This document shows, in pieces, positions 16,827 to 25,714 of a stretch of DNA of 64,000 bases (position 1 is the first letter of the stretch; each line of letters starts with the position of its first letter). Where the stretch lies: positions 2,604,001 through 2,668,000 of the forward strand of contig NZ_JAHLZZ010000001.1 in the NCBI RefSeq assembly GCF_018967845.1, in the 5' to 3' direction. A model generated the notes under the pieces. That model worked only from the letters and a program-made list of their open reading frames with translations. It was not told the origin of the DNA and made no database searches. The stretch is from Hymenobacter siberiensis. Its GTDB lineage: Bacteria; Bacteroidota; Bacteroidia; Cytophagales; Hymenobacteraceae. The translations under genes and the position numbers were made by a program.

Positions 16827-18620
16827 TCAAGCCTCACTTTCCTGAATCAGCTGCTTGCGGTAGCGCGCCAGAATAGCCGATTTCAGAATGAAGCCCAGGT
16901 AGCGGCCGTCCTCCTCACAAACCGGCAGGGCCCACGCCCCGTGGCGGTCGAGCAGGCTGAGGGTGTGTTCCAGGTCATCATTGGGGCCTACTACGGCCGG
17001 GGCGGGCTTCATCAGCTCGCGCACACTGGTGGTGCCGTAGTGGGCATCATCAAAGAGCGCATCGCGCACCGAATCGAGGCTGACCACGCCCAGCAGCCGC
17101 CCCCCGGCTGCCACCACCGGAAACAAATTGCGCGACGAATGGCGGAAAATATCCACCAGTTCGCCCAGCGTCGTTTTGGGCCGCACGGGCACAAAATCGG
17201 TTTCGAGCAGCTTGCGCGGGTCCAGCTGGGCCAGCAGGCCGCGGTCGCGGTTGGCATATACGTCCACGCCCTTCAGCGTGAGCTTGCGCGTATACACCGA
17301 ATACGGCTCGAAGTATTTGGTAATCAGGTAGGAGCTGCTGGTAACCACCATCAGGGGCACAAACAGCGCGTAGCCGCCGGTAATCTCGGCAATGAGAAAA
17401 ATGGCCGTGAGCGGCGCATGAATCACGCCCGCCAGCGTACCCGCCATGCCCAACACCACAAAATGCACCTCCGGAATGTGTACCAGCCCGCTCAAATTGA
17501 TGAGCCGGGCAAAGAAAAACCCCGCCAGTGCCCCCGCAAACAGCGACGAGCCGAACATGCCGCCGTTGCCGCCGCCGCCCACCGTAATGCTCGTGGCTAC
17601 CACCTTCAGCATCATGCTGAACAGCACCAGTACTAGCAGCAGCCAGGGGTTATTATCCTGATAAACAGAGAATATACTGCCATCCGTGATTTGGTCGGCG
17701 TGGCCGCGCAGCAGCAGCTCCACCGTGTTGTAACCCTCGCCATACAGCGTTGGAAACAGGAAAATAAGCCCGCCCAGCGCACTGCCCGCCACGAGTACCT
17801 TGCGCCAGTTCAGGCCCGGCCAACGCTCAAAAAAGCGGTCGAACCAGTGGTAGGTCCGAATCATATACACTGAAAAGAAGGCCGTGAACAGCCCCAGCAG
17901 CACGTAAAACGGCACCGCATCGACCGGCCAGCTGGTGGTGATGAGCACGAATGGCTGGCCTTCGTACAGGGCTTTCGAAATCACCGTGGCCGTGGCCGAC
18001 GAAATCAGCAGCGGAATGAAATACTGCGCCGGCAGCTCCAGCAAAATGGTTTCGACCGCAAACAGCACCCCCGCGATGGGCGAGTTGAAGATGGCCGCCA
18101 CGCCCGCCGCCGCCCCGCAGCCCGTGAGCAGCCGCCGCCGCCGCCGGTCCAGGTGCAGTATCCGCCCCGCGTTGGAGCCAATGGCCGCGCCCGTAACCGA
18201 AATTGGGGCCTCGGTGCCGGCCGAGCCCCCAAACGTGACCGTAAAAAAGGCCGTCACCAGCTGCGAATACAGCTTGGAGCGCGGGACCACGCTGCCTTCC
18301 CGGGCGGTGTTGTAGATGATGGGGGCAATGCCGCGCCCCAGCTGCCCGCCCAGAAACAGCTTGGTGAAAAGAACCGTGAGCGCAATGCCGATAACCGGGT
18401 ACACCGAAAGCGCAAATACCCGGTTGGGCTCCGAAATACCCATGCGCAGCATCTCCTGGGCCCAGTGAACCGAGTTTTTCAGTACCACTGCCGCGAGGCC
18501 CGCCGCCGCACCCACCAACATGCTCAGAATGAGCATATACATCCGCTCACTGATGTGGCGTGCCCGCCAAAGCAATAGCGGGCGCAGCAAGCGGTGAACG
18601 GCGTGATGGGGCATGGGCAA
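16827..18620 (-). CDS. ClC-family chloride channel/transporter with CBS pair
   Basis: 597 aa. About ten to eleven membrane segments cover residues ~30-430. ClC motifs are present: GSAGTEAPISVTGAAIGS (the GTEAP glutamate corresponds to the gating Glu of the GREGP motif), SPIAGVLFAVE and GMAGTLAGVIHAPLTAIFLIAEITGGY. Two CBS domains follow (residues ~450-590: FVPVRPKTTLGELVDIF ... LFPVVAAGGRLLGVVSL and APAVVGPNDDLEHTLSLLDRHGAWALPV). Presence of the gating Glu favours chloride/proton exchange. CBS domains may bind nucleotides. Single gene. Confidence 0.95.
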   Translation of the reverse strand: MPMPHHAVHRLLRPLLLWRARHISERMYMLILSMLVGAAAGLAAVVLKNSVHWAQEMLRMGISEPNRVFALSVYPVIGIALTVLFTKLFLGGQLGRGIAPIIYNTAREGSVVPRSKLYSQLVTAFFTVTFGGSAGTEAPISVTGAAIGSNAGRILHLDRRRRRLLTGCGAAAGVAAIFNSPIAGVLFAVETILLELPAQYFIPLLISSATATVISKALYEGQPFVLITTSWPVDAVPFYVLLGLFTAFFSVYMIRTYHWFDRFFERWPGLNWRKVLVAGSALGGLIFLFPTLYGEGYNTVELLLRGHADQITDGSIFSVYQDNNPWLLLVLVLFSMMLKVVATSITVGGGGNGGMFGSSLFAGALAGFFFARLINLSGLVHIPEVHFVVLGMAGTLAGVIHAPLTAIFLIAEITGGYALFVPLMVVTSSSYLITKYFEPYSVYTRKLTLKGVDVYANRDRGLLAQLDPRKLLETDFVPVRPKTTLGELVDIFRHSSRNLFPVVAAGGRLLGVVSLDSVRDALFDDAHYGTTSVRELMKPAPAVVGPNDDLEHTLSLLDRHGAWALPVCEEDGRYLGFILKSAILARYRKQLIQESEA

Positions 18621-18801
18621 GAAAAGTGAACGGCACTTTTACCAACGCAAAATTGGGAACCGTAGATGTAAACGTTGAGAAGCCGGCCTTTCACTACCCG
18701 GGTAGCAGCTTATTCAGTAAGGGGTTTTTATTATTTAATTATTTGACAATCAATTGGTTGTTTGCTGATAAAAGCACGCTGAATTTTTATCAAACCTTGC
18801 T

Positions 18802-19344
18802 TTATTTGGGTAGCGGCAGTCCCTGCACATACGTGTTTTTGAGGTGTTCACCCACGCGCAGCAGGCTTTCATCGTGCTCATACAGCAGGTTGCGCCACAG
18901 GCTCTGGATAAGCAGCAGCAGCCGCAGCGTCATCATTTCCGGGTCATCAGTACCCAGCTGTACAAAGGCCTGTTTCAGGAGGCTATCAATGGGGCTCATG
19001 AAGCGCTGAAAATACTTCTGTACCAGTGGCTTGCTAAACTCCTTGTCCTGCACTTTCCAGAAATCGGGCTCGTCGTGCACCAACTTGTAGGGCAGGTCGA
19101 TGGTCTTCTCAATCAGCGCCCGGGGGTCTTTCTCGGCGAGAATGCCCCGGTTGGCTTCCACAATGCGCTGGAAGCCCTGTTTAATCAGGTACTCAAAAAG
19201 CTTCTCTTTGCTCAGGAAATACTTGAACAACAAGGCTTCGGAAACCCCGGCCGTCTTTGCGATGAGCAGGGTAGAGGTATTGTCGTACCCGCGCTCACCG
19301 AAGAGCTGCAGGGCCGTTTGTTCGATTTTAGAATGACTGGTCAT
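18802..19344 (-). CDS. TetR/AcrR-family regulator
   Basis: 180 aa from ATG 19344 (MTSHSKIEQTALQLFGERGY); an upstream in-frame ATG at 19377 adds 11 atypical residues. N-terminal TetR helix-turn-helix: TALQLFGERGYDNTSTLLIAKTAGVSEALLFKYFLSKEKLFEYL. The remainder is a helical ligand-binding domain of normal length. It is divergent from the second TetR gene at 20034, with a 689-bp spacer containing an inverted repeat TGAGTGTT-N19-AACACTCA that could be its operator. Target genes unknown. Confidence 0.9.
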   Translation of the reverse strand: MTSHSKIEQTALQLFGERGYDNTSTLLIAKTAGVSEALLFKYFLSKEKLFEYLIKQGFQRIVEANRGILAEKDPRALIEKTIDLPYKLVHDEPDFWKVQDKEFSKPLVQKYFQRFMSPIDSLLKQAFVQLGTDDPEMMTLRLLLLIQSLWRNLLYEHDESLLRVGEHLKNTYVQGLPLPK

Positions 19345-19473
19345 TGGCCAGACCGGATGAAGAAGATGAATGCCCAAAATAACGGCTTCGGGCTGGGAAA
19401 ATGCGAGTTTTAGGTAAGGTACTCTAAGCCATCCGGATTAAAAACCCCAATGGCTCAGATTACCCCCAAAAGG

Positions 19474-19515
19474 TACAGCCGGCTAAATCGAACGTATTCG
19501 ATTTAGCCGGCTGTA
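19474..19515. repeat. Perfect 19-bp hairpin with CGTA loop
   Basis: Arms TACAGCCGGCTAAATCGAA and its exact complement. There is no T-run after it, so it is not a standard terminator. It may be an operator, an RNA element or a lost terminator. Confidence 0.75.
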
Positions 19516-19698
19516 ATAGGCTGATAAACTGGTTGTTGGAACCCTCTAGCGCGAAGGCAACGTCATTTTCAGCAAATGTTTCCAGACGGGGTGGGAGTTC
19601 ATCTGGTTAAACAGAACGTGGGAATTTGGCTGCCTGGCAAATGGGTGAGATGTTGCTCGGCAGCGAGACAAAGGTAGGGAAGCTTTTGTTTTCTAAAA

Positions 19699-19733
19699 TG
19701 AGTGTTAGCTCACTATCTGTAAGTGAACACTCA
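19699..19733. promoter_or_regulatory. Candidate operator TGAGTGTT-N19-AACACTCA
   Basis: Perfect 8-bp inverted arms, with a second inner pair (TCACT/AGTGA). About 355 bp upstream of the 18802-19344 TetR gene. Site type suits a TetR dimer pair; assignment is inference. Confidence 0.45.
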
Positions 19734-19878
19734 CTAGACTGATAATTAAGACGATAAAATTATTGAAAATATGATGTTACTTGCAAAGTAGTGGGAAACT
19801 GTGGTTGCATTGCCAAAATATGCCGAGATGATTGGCGCTTACCCAACCCTGCGGGTGGCCGGAATGAGCGCCAGGCAA

Positions 19879-19894
19879 TAACAAACATTTGTTA
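19879..19894. promoter_or_regulatory. Operator palindrome TAACAAACATTTGTTA
   Basis: TAACAAA-CA-TTTGTTA is a palindrome overlapping the -33 region of the promoter for the TetR-paaE unit. Its right half (ACATTTGTTAGT) matches the paaA site at 22828-22843 closely. Confidence 0.6.
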
Positions 19895-19918
19895 GTTTAA
19901 TAGGCGGCTGTACCTTTG
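19889..19918 (+). promoter_or_regulatory. Bacteroidota promoter for the TetR-paaE unit
   Basis: TTG at 19889-19891, 19-bp spacer, then an exact -7 box TACCTTTG at 19911-19918. Predicted leader ~110 nt to the ATG at 20034. The operator palindrome overlaps the -33 element, which suits autoregulation. Confidence 0.65.
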
Positions 19919-20033
19919 AGCTACCCAATTCCCACCCTTCGCTTTCTCATTGTATGGTCCTCAATTCTGATATTGAGCAATTTGCGCTGTATTGCAGCCG
20001 GACTGCCACGCCCTGTCCTTGCCCGCTTAGCGC

Positions 20034-20612
20034 ATGAGCAAGAAACTGAACAAGCGCCAGATTATTCTGGACGAGGCCGCTAAGCTATTCAAGCTGAAAG
20101 GCTTCGGCGGTACGTCGATGCGTGACCTAGCGGGCGAAGTGGGCATGGAGGCAGCCAGCATGTACAACCACATCAAGTCGAAGGATGAGATTCTGGAGCA
20201 CCTCTGCTTTCACGTTTCCGATACCTACATCGCGCAGCTGGCTGATGTGGAGCAGATGTCCGGCTCGAACGGCGACAAGCTGAAGCAGCTGTTGCGCCTG
20301 CACATCAACCTGATGCTGGAGGACGGCGCGGCCGTGTCGGTGGCCAACAACGACTGGAAATACCTGACCAGCGGCAAGCTGGAGCAATTTAAAGACGCCC
20401 GCAAGCAGTACGAGAAGGGCTTCGCGGCGCTGATTGAAAGCGGCATCGCCGCCGGCGAGTTTCGGCCCGTGAATGCCTCGGTGGCGTTGTTCACCATTTT
20501 GTCGGCGGTGCGGTGGGTGGAGCTATGGTACCGGCCGGGCCGGGGCGTCACGGCGCAGGAGCTGGAAGATGATATCATGACCATTCTGTTGAATGGCCTG
20601 GCAAAAAATTAA
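20034..20612 (+). CDS. TetR/AcrR-family regulator, probably of the paa genes
   Basis: 192 aa. HTH at residues ~8-55: RQIILDEAAKLFKLKGFGGTSMRDLAGEVGMEAASMYNHIKSKDEIL. The C-terminal domain resembles fatty-acyl/aryl-CoA-responsive members. It is followed after 2 nt by paaE (TAATAATG), so the two are co-transcribed. Phenylacetate clusters in many bacteria are controlled by TetR-type PaaR repressors that respond to phenylacetyl-CoA. By position and by the shared palindromes at its own and the paaA promoter, this protein is the likely repressor here. Confidence 0.9.
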   Translation: MSKKLNKRQIILDEAAKLFKLKGFGGTSMRDLAGEVGMEAASMYNHIKSKDEILEHLCFHVSDTYIAQLADVEQMSGSNGDKLKQLLRLHINLMLEDGAAVSVANNDWKYLTSGKLEQFKDARKQYEKGFAALIESGIAAGEFRPVNASVALFTILSAVRWVELWYRPGRGVTAQELEDDIMTILLNGLAKN

Positions 20613-20614
20613 TA

Positions 20615-21694
20615 ATGAGCCGCTTCCATAAAGTAAAAATCAAGCGCATTCAGCGGGAAACCCCGGACAGCGTAGTGGTATCGTTGGACATGCCGGTGGA
20701 ACTGCGCGAGACGTTTGCGTTCACGCAGGGGCAGTACCTCACGTTTCGGCGCGAGCACAATGGCGAGGAGCTGCGGCGCTCGTATTCCATTTGCAGCAGC
20801 CCGCTGGAAGGCGAGTGGCAGGTGGCCATCAAGAAGGTGCCGCAGGGGCGGTTTTCGTCGTTGGCCGTGGATGTCTTGCGCGTGGGCGAGGAGCTGGACG
20901 TGATGCCGCCCGCCGGCCACTTTCACACTTCTTTACATCCGGAGCAGGTCAAAAACTACCTGTTTTTTGCGGCCGGCAGCGGCATTACGCCGGTGTTCAG
21001 CATCATCAAAACCGTGTTGCTCACTGAGTCGGGCAGCCAGGTTACGCTGGTGTACGGCAATCGGGGCCGCAATTCCATCATTTTTAAGGAAGGCATCGAA
21101 GGGCTGAAAAACCGGTTCCTGAACCGGCTCAGCGTGTACCATGTGCTGAGCCGTGAGCAGGGCGAATCGGACCTGTTGTTCGGCCGCATCGACCAGGCCA
21201 AGGCCGCGCAGTTTCTGGACAAGATTGTGCCCGCCAGCCAGGTTGACGAGTGCTTCATCTGCGGGCCGGAGGATATGATAAACGGCGTGCGTGCCGCCCT
21301 CACCGAGGCCGGCGTGACGCTGGATAAGATTCACTTCGAGATGTTTGGCTCGGCCAATGCCGGGGCCGCCGGGGCGCCCAAGCCCAAGCTGCCGCCCGTG
21401 GGCGAAGACGACAAGCATAGCCGCGTAACGGTGCAGCTCGACGGCAATACCCGCGTGCTGGAGATGTCGTACTACGGCAATACCATCCTCGATGCGCTGC
21501 TGGAAACCGGCGTGGATGCGCCGTATTCCTGCAAAAACGGCATGTGCAGCACCTGCCGCGCCCGCGTGACGGCCGGCAAGGTAGAAATGGACGTAAATTA
21601 CTCCTTGTCGGATACAGAAATAGCCAAAGGCTACGTGCTGACCTGCCAGGCCCGCCCCACCACCGAAACGGTAGCGGTGGACTTCGACCAGTAG
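20615..21694 (+). CDS. paaE: Phenylacetyl-CoA epoxidase reductase subunit PaaE
   Basis: 359 aa. Flavin/NAD reductase module (RRSYSICSSPLEGEWQVAIKK, FAAGSGITPVFSIIK, CGPEDMINGVR) followed by a plant-type [2Fe-2S] ferredoxin domain with C306, C311, C314 (YSCKNGMCSTC) and C344 (LTCQ). It passes electrons from NAD(P)H to the diiron epoxidase PaaAC. E. coli PaaE has the same domain order and similar length. Unusually, it is separated from paaABCD by an AI-2E transporter gene and sits instead with the regulator. Confidence 0.96.
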   Translation: MSRFHKVKIKRIQRETPDSVVVSLDMPVELRETFAFTQGQYLTFRREHNGEELRRSYSICSSPLEGEWQVAIKKVPQGRFSSLAVDVLRVGEELDVMPPAGHFHTSLHPEQVKNYLFFAAGSGITPVFSIIKTVLLTESGSQVTLVYGNRGRNSIIFKEGIEGLKNRFLNRLSVYHVLSREQGESDLLFGRIDQAKAAQFLDKIVPASQVDECFICGPEDMINGVRAALTEAGVTLDKIHFEMFGSANAGAAGAPKPKLPPVGEDDKHSRVTVQLDGNTRVLEMSYYGNTILDALLETGVDAPYSCKNGMCSTCRARVTAGKVEMDVNYSLSDTEIAKGYVLTCQARPTTETVAVDFDQ

Positions 21695-21718
21695 TTGCCA
21701 ACGCTTTAACGCCGCCGG

Positions 21719-22789
21719 ATGGACCAGTTTACGCCCGTTACTAGCCGATTGTCGCAGCATGTTTTTGTGCGCCGCGTGGGCATTACGGTCGGCATTGCCC
21801 TGGCGGTGCTGCTGATAACGGGATTGCTGGGCACGGCCTTCGCCGTATTGCTGCGGGTGCTGGCGGCGCTGCTCATTGCGCTGCCGCTGCGGGCCGGCGC
21901 CGAGTGGCTGCACCGCCGCATCAAGCTACCAAATGGCCTGTCGCTGGCGGTGGTAGCATTGCTGGTGCTGGGCCTGCTGGGCACCATGGGCTGGCTGTTC
22001 TCAGCCCGGATTGGCGAGCAGGCCAGCCAGATGCGCGAGCAGCTGCCGGAGGCTTATCGCAGCTTTCAGGAGCGCATTGCGGGCACCCGCTGGGGCGAAT
22101 GGCTGTCGCAGGAAAACCTGAGCTACAAGAAGATTCTGGGGGGTGGCTCGGAGTGGCTGGGCCGGGCCACGGGCATCTTTTCGACTACTATCGGTGTGCT
22201 GGCTGATGTGTATGTGGTGGTATTTCTGGCGCTGTTCATTGCCATTCAGCCCAAGCTGTACCGGGCCGGCATCGTGATGCTGGTGCCCAAAGCCGGCCGC
22301 GACCGGGCCAACGAAGTGCTGGATAAAGTGAGCTCAACGCTCATTAAATGGTTTCTGGGGCAGCTTTTTTCGATGACGATGGTGGGCGTGCTCACCGCCC
22401 TGGGGCTGTGGGCGCTGGGCATGCCGCTGGTGGGCGCGCTGGCGCTGTTTGCCGGCCTCGTCACCTTCATTCCCAACTTGGGGCCACTGGTGGCTATGGT
22501 TCCGGCTATTTTGCTGGCTTTCTTTAATGGCGGCCCGCAGGAAGCTCTTTATATTGTGCTGCTCTACCTGGGCGTGCAGGCTGTAGAGAGCAATATTCTC
22601 ACGCCGCTGGCTCAGAAAAGCTTAATTTCGATGCCGCCCGCCCTCATCTTTATTGCGCAGTTGGTTATCGGCTCCTATGCGGGCATTTTTGGGCTGATTT
22701 TGGCCACGCCCATCATGGCCATCCTCATTGTACTCACTAAAATGATGTATGTGCAGGACATATTGGGTGATAACTCGGTTAAAGTATGA
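21719..22789 (+). CDS. AI-2E family transporter
   Basis: 356 aa. About eight membrane segments with the family pattern: two N-terminal segments, a soluble amphipathic stretch (SARIGEQASQMREQLPEAYRSFQERI), then LADVYVVVFLALFIAIQPKLY, LIKWFLGQLFSMTMVG, VGALALFAGLVTFIPNLGPLVAMVPA and ILTPLAQKSLISMPPALIFIAQL. Members include sodium/proton antiporters and unassigned permeases; the AI-2 role is doubtful for most. It is 24 nt downstream of paaE and so probably in the same transcript. A transport role for an aromatic acid is possible but unsupported. Confidence 0.9.
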   Translation: MDQFTPVTSRLSQHVFVRRVGITVGIALAVLLITGLLGTAFAVLLRVLAALLIALPLRAGAEWLHRRIKLPNGLSLAVVALLVLGLLGTMGWLFSARIGEQASQMREQLPEAYRSFQERIAGTRWGEWLSQENLSYKKILGGGSEWLGRATGIFSTTIGVLADVYVVVFLALFIAIQPKLYRAGIVMLVPKAGRDRANEVLDKVSSTLIKWFLGQLFSMTMVGVLTALGLWALGMPLVGALALFAGLVTFIPNLGPLVAMVPAILLAFFNGGPQEALYIVLLYLGVQAVESNILTPLAQKSLISMPPALIFIAQLVIGSYAGIFGLILATPIMAILIVLTKMMYVQDILGDNSVKV

Positions 22790-22815
22790 GCCGCGCATAT
22801 TAACGGTTTCTTCGC

Positions 22816-22823
22816 TACTTTTG
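22816..22823 (+). promoter_or_regulatory. -7 box TACTTTTG of the paaA promoter
   Basis: Exact match to TAnnTTTG, 35 nt before the paaA ATG. Transcription would begin near 22829, inside the operator that follows. Confidence 0.6.
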
Positions 22824-22827
22824 AGAA

Positions 22828-22843
22828 ACTAACGCTTGTTAGT
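22828..22843. promoter_or_regulatory. Operator palindrome ACTAACGCTTGTTAGT
   Basis: ACTAAC-GCTT-GTTAGT has perfect 6-bp arms and lies across the predicted start of the paaA transcript. It shares AAC-N2-TTGTTAGT with the palindrome at 19879, so one TetR protein probably binds both. Confidence 0.65.
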
Positions 22844-22858
22844 ATTTGTTGACTTCCT

Positions 22859-23815
22859 ATGGAAAATCCCACCCAGCACCTTACCCCCGAAGAACAGTTC
22901 CAGGCCCGCATTGATGCCGACGTGCGCATCGAGCCCAAGGACTGGATGCCCGATGCCTACCGCAAGACGCTGATTCGGCAGATTTCGCAACATGCTCATT
23001 CGGAGTTGGTTGGGATGCTGCCCGAGGGCAACTGGATTACGCGGGCCCCTTCGCTCAAGCGCAAGTCCATTCTGCTATCCAAGGTGCAGGATGAGGCGGG
23101 CCACGGCCTGTACCTCTACAGCGCGGCCGAAACGCTGGGCACCACCCGCGACCAGATGCTGGCCGACCTGCATTCGGGTAAAGCCAAGTATTCCAGCATT
23201 TTCAACTACCCAACGCTGAGCTGGGCCGACATGGGCTGCGTGGGCTGGCTGGTAGACGGTGCCGCCATTTTGAACCAGGTACCGCTGTGCCGCACATCCT
23301 ACGGCCCCTATGCCCGGGCCATGGTGCGCGTGTGCAAGGAGGAAAGCTTCCACCAGCGCCAGGGCTTCGAGATAATGCAGACGCTGTGCGAAGGCGCACC
23401 CGAGCAGAAAGCCATGGCCCAGGAAGCCCTGAACCGTTGGTGGTGGCCCACGCTGATGATGTTCGGCCCCAAAGACGAGGACTCGCCCAACACGGCCCAG
23501 AGCATGAACTGGCGCATCAAGCGCTTCACCAACGACGAGCTGCGCCAGAAATTCGTGGATATGATGGTGCCCCAGGCCGAATTCCTGGGCCTGACTGTGC
23601 CCGACGAAAAAGTGCAGTGGAACGAAGTCCGCCAGGCCTATGACTACGGCGAGGTGAACTGGGACGAGTTCTGGGCGGTGGTGAAAGGCAACGGCCTGTG
23701 CAACCGCGACCGCCTCGGGGCCCGCGTGAAGGCCCACGAGGAAGGTGCCTGGGTGCGCGAGGCCGCCATGGCGCACGCGGCCAAGCGCGCTGAGCGAGAG
23801 TTGGTAGCGGCGTAG
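22859..23815 (+). CDS. paaA: Phenylacetyl-CoA epoxidase catalytic subunit PaaA
   Basis: 318 aa, normal for PaaA. Ferritin-like diiron protein with two ExxH motifs: [17 protein letters not shown] and [13 protein letters not shown]. Further family sequence includes [33 protein letters not shown] and [18 protein letters not shown]. It forms the catalytic pair with PaaC and converts phenylacetyl-CoA to the ring-1,2-epoxide using O2. It begins the second paa transcript, behind its own promoter and operator. Confidence 0.97.
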   Translation: MENPTQHLTPEEQFQARIDADVRIEPKDWMPDAYRKTLIRQISQHAHSELVGMLPEGNWITRAPSLKRKSILLSKVQDEAGHGLYLYSAAETLGTTRDQMLADLHSGKAKYSSIFNYPTLSWADMGCVGWLVDGAAILNQVPLCRTSYGPYARAMVRVCKEESFHQRQGFEIMQTLCEGAPEQKAMAQEALNRWWWPTLMMFGPKDEDSPNTAQSMNWRIKRFTNDELRQKFVDMMVPQAEFLGLTVPDEKVQWNEVRQAYDYGEVNWDEFWAVVKGNGLCNRDRLGARVKAHEEGAWVREAAMAHAAKRAERELVAA

Positions 23816-23835
23816 CATTACAAGCAATAATTTTC

Positions 23836-23943
23836 AGAGCGTCATGCAGAGCGCAGCGAAGCATCGTTACTGCACAACGCAATTAAACCGCTTGGATTAG
23901 TTGTGACGGGCAAGATGCTTCGCTGCGCTCTGCATGACGTTCT
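23836..23943. repeat. REP-like inverted repeat, copy 4 (between paaA and paaB)
   Basis: Left arm AGAGCGTCATGCAGAGCGCA then GCGAAGCAT; right arm complementary, ending ATGACGTTCT. It fills the 146-bp gap inside the operon and would form an intercistronic hairpin. Confidence 0.85.
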
Positions 23944-23961
23944 ACTTTCTAAGTAATAAAG

Positions 23962-24249
23962 ATGAATCAATCCGAATGGCCTCTGTGGGAGGTCTTTATC
24001 CGCAGCAAGCAGGGGCTTGACCACAAGCACGTTGGCAGCCTGCACGCGGCCGACGCCGCGATGGCCATCCAGAATGCCCGCGACGTGTACACGCGTCGGC
24101 AGGAAGGCATCAGTATTTGGGTGGTGGAGTCGAAGCACGTCCACGCCTCCAACCCGGATGATGCGGAAGCCTTCTTCGACCCGGCCAATGATAAAGTGTA
24201 TCGACACCCCACTTTCTACCAGGTGCCGGATTCCATTAAACACATGTAA
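23962..24249 (+). CDS. paaB: Phenylacetyl-CoA epoxidase subunit PaaB
   Basis: 95 aa, the usual size. Family sequence: WPLWEVFIRSKQGLDHKHVG, LHAADAAMAIQNARDVYTRR, GISIWVVESKHVHAS and FYQVPDSIKHM. PaaB is a small bridging subunit that stabilises PaaAC complexes. Its TAA overlaps the paaC ATG by one base (TAATG), indicating translational coupling. Confidence 0.97.
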   Translation: MNQSEWPLWEVFIRSKQGLDHKHVGSLHAADAAMAIQNARDVYTRRQEGISIWVVESKHVHASNPDDAEAFFDPANDKVYRHPTFYQVPDSIKHM

Positions 24250-25064
24250 TGCAGGATGATATGCAATTTGCTTCGACGGAAAACCCGGCCCTGGCTACGT
24301 ACACGCCGGCGGTGCGGCAGCAGCTGTTTCAGTTCGTGTTGCAGCTCGCCGATACCAGCCTGATTCTGGGCCACCGGCTGAGCGAATGGTGCGGGCACGG
24401 GCCCATTCTGGAGCAGGATTTGGCCATGGCCAACATCGCGCTCGATTTGCTGGGCGAAACCCGCAGCCTCTACCAATACGCCGCCGAGCTGGAAGGGCAG
24501 GGGCGCACCGAAGACGACCTCGCCTACCTGCGCAGCGCCACTGAATACCGCAACCCGCTGCTGGTGGAGCAGCCCAACGGCGACTTTGCCGACACCGTGG
24601 TGCGGCAGTTTCTGTTCGATAACTTCCACTACCACTTTCTCAAGCAGCTGCTCACTAATGCCGATGAGCGGCTAGCTGCCATCGCCGAAAAGTCCTTGAA
24701 GGAAGCCACTTACCACCTCAAGTGGAGCTCAGAGTGGATAATCCGGCTGGGCGACGGCACGGCGGAAAGCCGCCGCCGCGTGGAGAAATCCATTACGGAG
24801 CTGTGGCGCTTCTCGGGCGAGCTGACGACGCCCACGGCGCTGGAAAAATCGCTGCAAGCCATGGGCCTGATTCCGGAATACGAGGATATTCAGGCCAGCA
24901 TGACGGCCCACGCCGAGCGCGTGCTGACGGAAGCCACGCTTGCCATTCCGCAGCAGATTTTCATGCTGACTGGCGGCAAGGACGGCCGCCACACCGAGCA
25001 TCTGGGCTATATTCTGACCGAGCTGCAATACATGCAGCGCACGTTTCCCGGTCTGACATGGTAG
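24249..25064 (+). CDS. paaC: Phenylacetyl-CoA epoxidase structural subunit PaaC
   Basis: 271 aa. Ferritin-like helical protein: LADTSLILGHRLSEWCGHGPILEQDLAMANIALDLLGETRSLYQYAAELEG, and later FDNFHYHFLKQLL and KEATYHLKWSSEWIIRLGDGT. PaaC lacks a catalytic diiron site and is the scaffold partner of PaaA. Start ATG overlaps the paaB stop. Its end overlaps paaD by 7 nt (ATGGTAG). Confidence 0.96.
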   Translation: MQDDMQFASTENPALATYTPAVRQQLFQFVLQLADTSLILGHRLSEWCGHGPILEQDLAMANIALDLLGETRSLYQYAAELEGQGRTEDDLAYLRSATEYRNPLLVEQPNGDFADTVVRQFLFDNFHYHFLKQLLTNADERLAAIAEKSLKEATYHLKWSSEWIIRLGDGTAESRRRVEKSITELWRFSGELTTPTALEKSLQAMGLIPEYEDIQASMTAHAERVLTEATLAIPQQIFMLTGGKDGRHTEHLGYILTELQYMQRTFPGLTW

Positions 25065-25567
25065 CGCCCGCGCCTCCCGCCGAAGCCCACATCTGGCAGC
25101 TGCTGGAAGAAGTGACCGACCCTGAAGTTCCCGTGCTCAGCATTCTGGACCTGGGCATTGTGCGGGCCGTGCGCGTGGAGGGCGAGCAGATTACGGTGAG
25201 CATTACGCCCACGTATTCGGGCTGCCCGGCCATGAATACCATTGCCACCGATATCCGGCTGCGGCTGATGGCGGAAGGTTATACCAAGCTGACTATCAAC
25301 AATCAGCTAAGCCCGGCCTGGACTACTGATTGGATGACTAAAGCCGGCCGCGAGAAGCTGGAAGCCTACGGCATCGCCCCGCCGATTGACGGGACAGCCA
25401 GTGGCCACGTCCTCAATTTATTTGGGAAAGAAACGGCCGTACGCTGCCCGCTCTGCAAGTCGGAGCACACGCATCTGGTCAGCCAGTTTGGCTCCACGGC
25501 CTGCAAAGCGCTGTACCAGTGCGACGACTGCCGCGAGCCATTCGATTACTTCAAATGTCATAGTTGA
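25058..25567 (+). CDS. paaD: PaaD, epoxidase maturation protein (SufT/MIP18-like)
   Basis: 169 aa from the ATG at 25058; the frame is open upstream only as an overlap with paaC. N-terminal MIP18/DUF59 domain: IWQLLEEVTDPEVPVLSILDLGIV ... YSGCPAMNTIATDIRLRL. The C-terminus has a zinc-ribbon-like pair CPLC ... CDDC. PaaD is thought to help assemble the iron centres of the epoxidase. It overlaps paaC, supporting a tightly coupled paaABCD set. Confidence 0.94.
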   Translation: MVAPAPPAEAHIWQLLEEVTDPEVPVLSILDLGIVRAVRVEGEQITVSITPTYSGCPAMNTIATDIRLRLMAEGYTKLTINNQLSPAWTTDWMTKAGREKLEAYGIAPPIDGTASGHVLNLFGKETAVRCPLCKSEHTHLVSQFGSTACKALYQCDDCREPFDYFKCHS

Positions 25568-25581
25568 TTCAATGTTCAAAT

Positions 25582-25683
25582 CTGTCATCCCGAGCTTGCG
25601 AAGGACCTTATTGCGGAAGAACAGTTTGCCGCAATCCCACTGATGCGAACGTGATAAGGCCTTTCGCAAGCTCGGGATGACAG
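25582..25683. repeat. REP-like inverted repeat, copy 5 (between paaD and paaG)
   Basis: Left arm CTGTCATCCCGAGCTTGCGA then AGGACCTTAT; right arm complementary with a few mismatches near the centre. Variant sub-type shared with copies 2 and 3. Confidence 0.82.
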
Positions 25684-25714
25684 GCATTTATTCCTGCTTT
25701 CCACTTCCTTAATT

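Larger units (their letters stand above)
19345..20033. other. Long divergent regulatory region between two TetR genes
   Basis: Contains no coding sequence that I can support. It holds a perfect 19-bp hairpin (19474-19515), an inverted-repeat operator candidate (19699-19733), and the operator/promoter of the second TetR gene (19879-19918). The rest is unassigned. Confidence 0.6.

Noticed and set aside
24722..25057. Upstream extension of paaD
   Set aside because: It is an out-of-frame overlap with paaC; the MIP18 domain starts only after ATG 25058.
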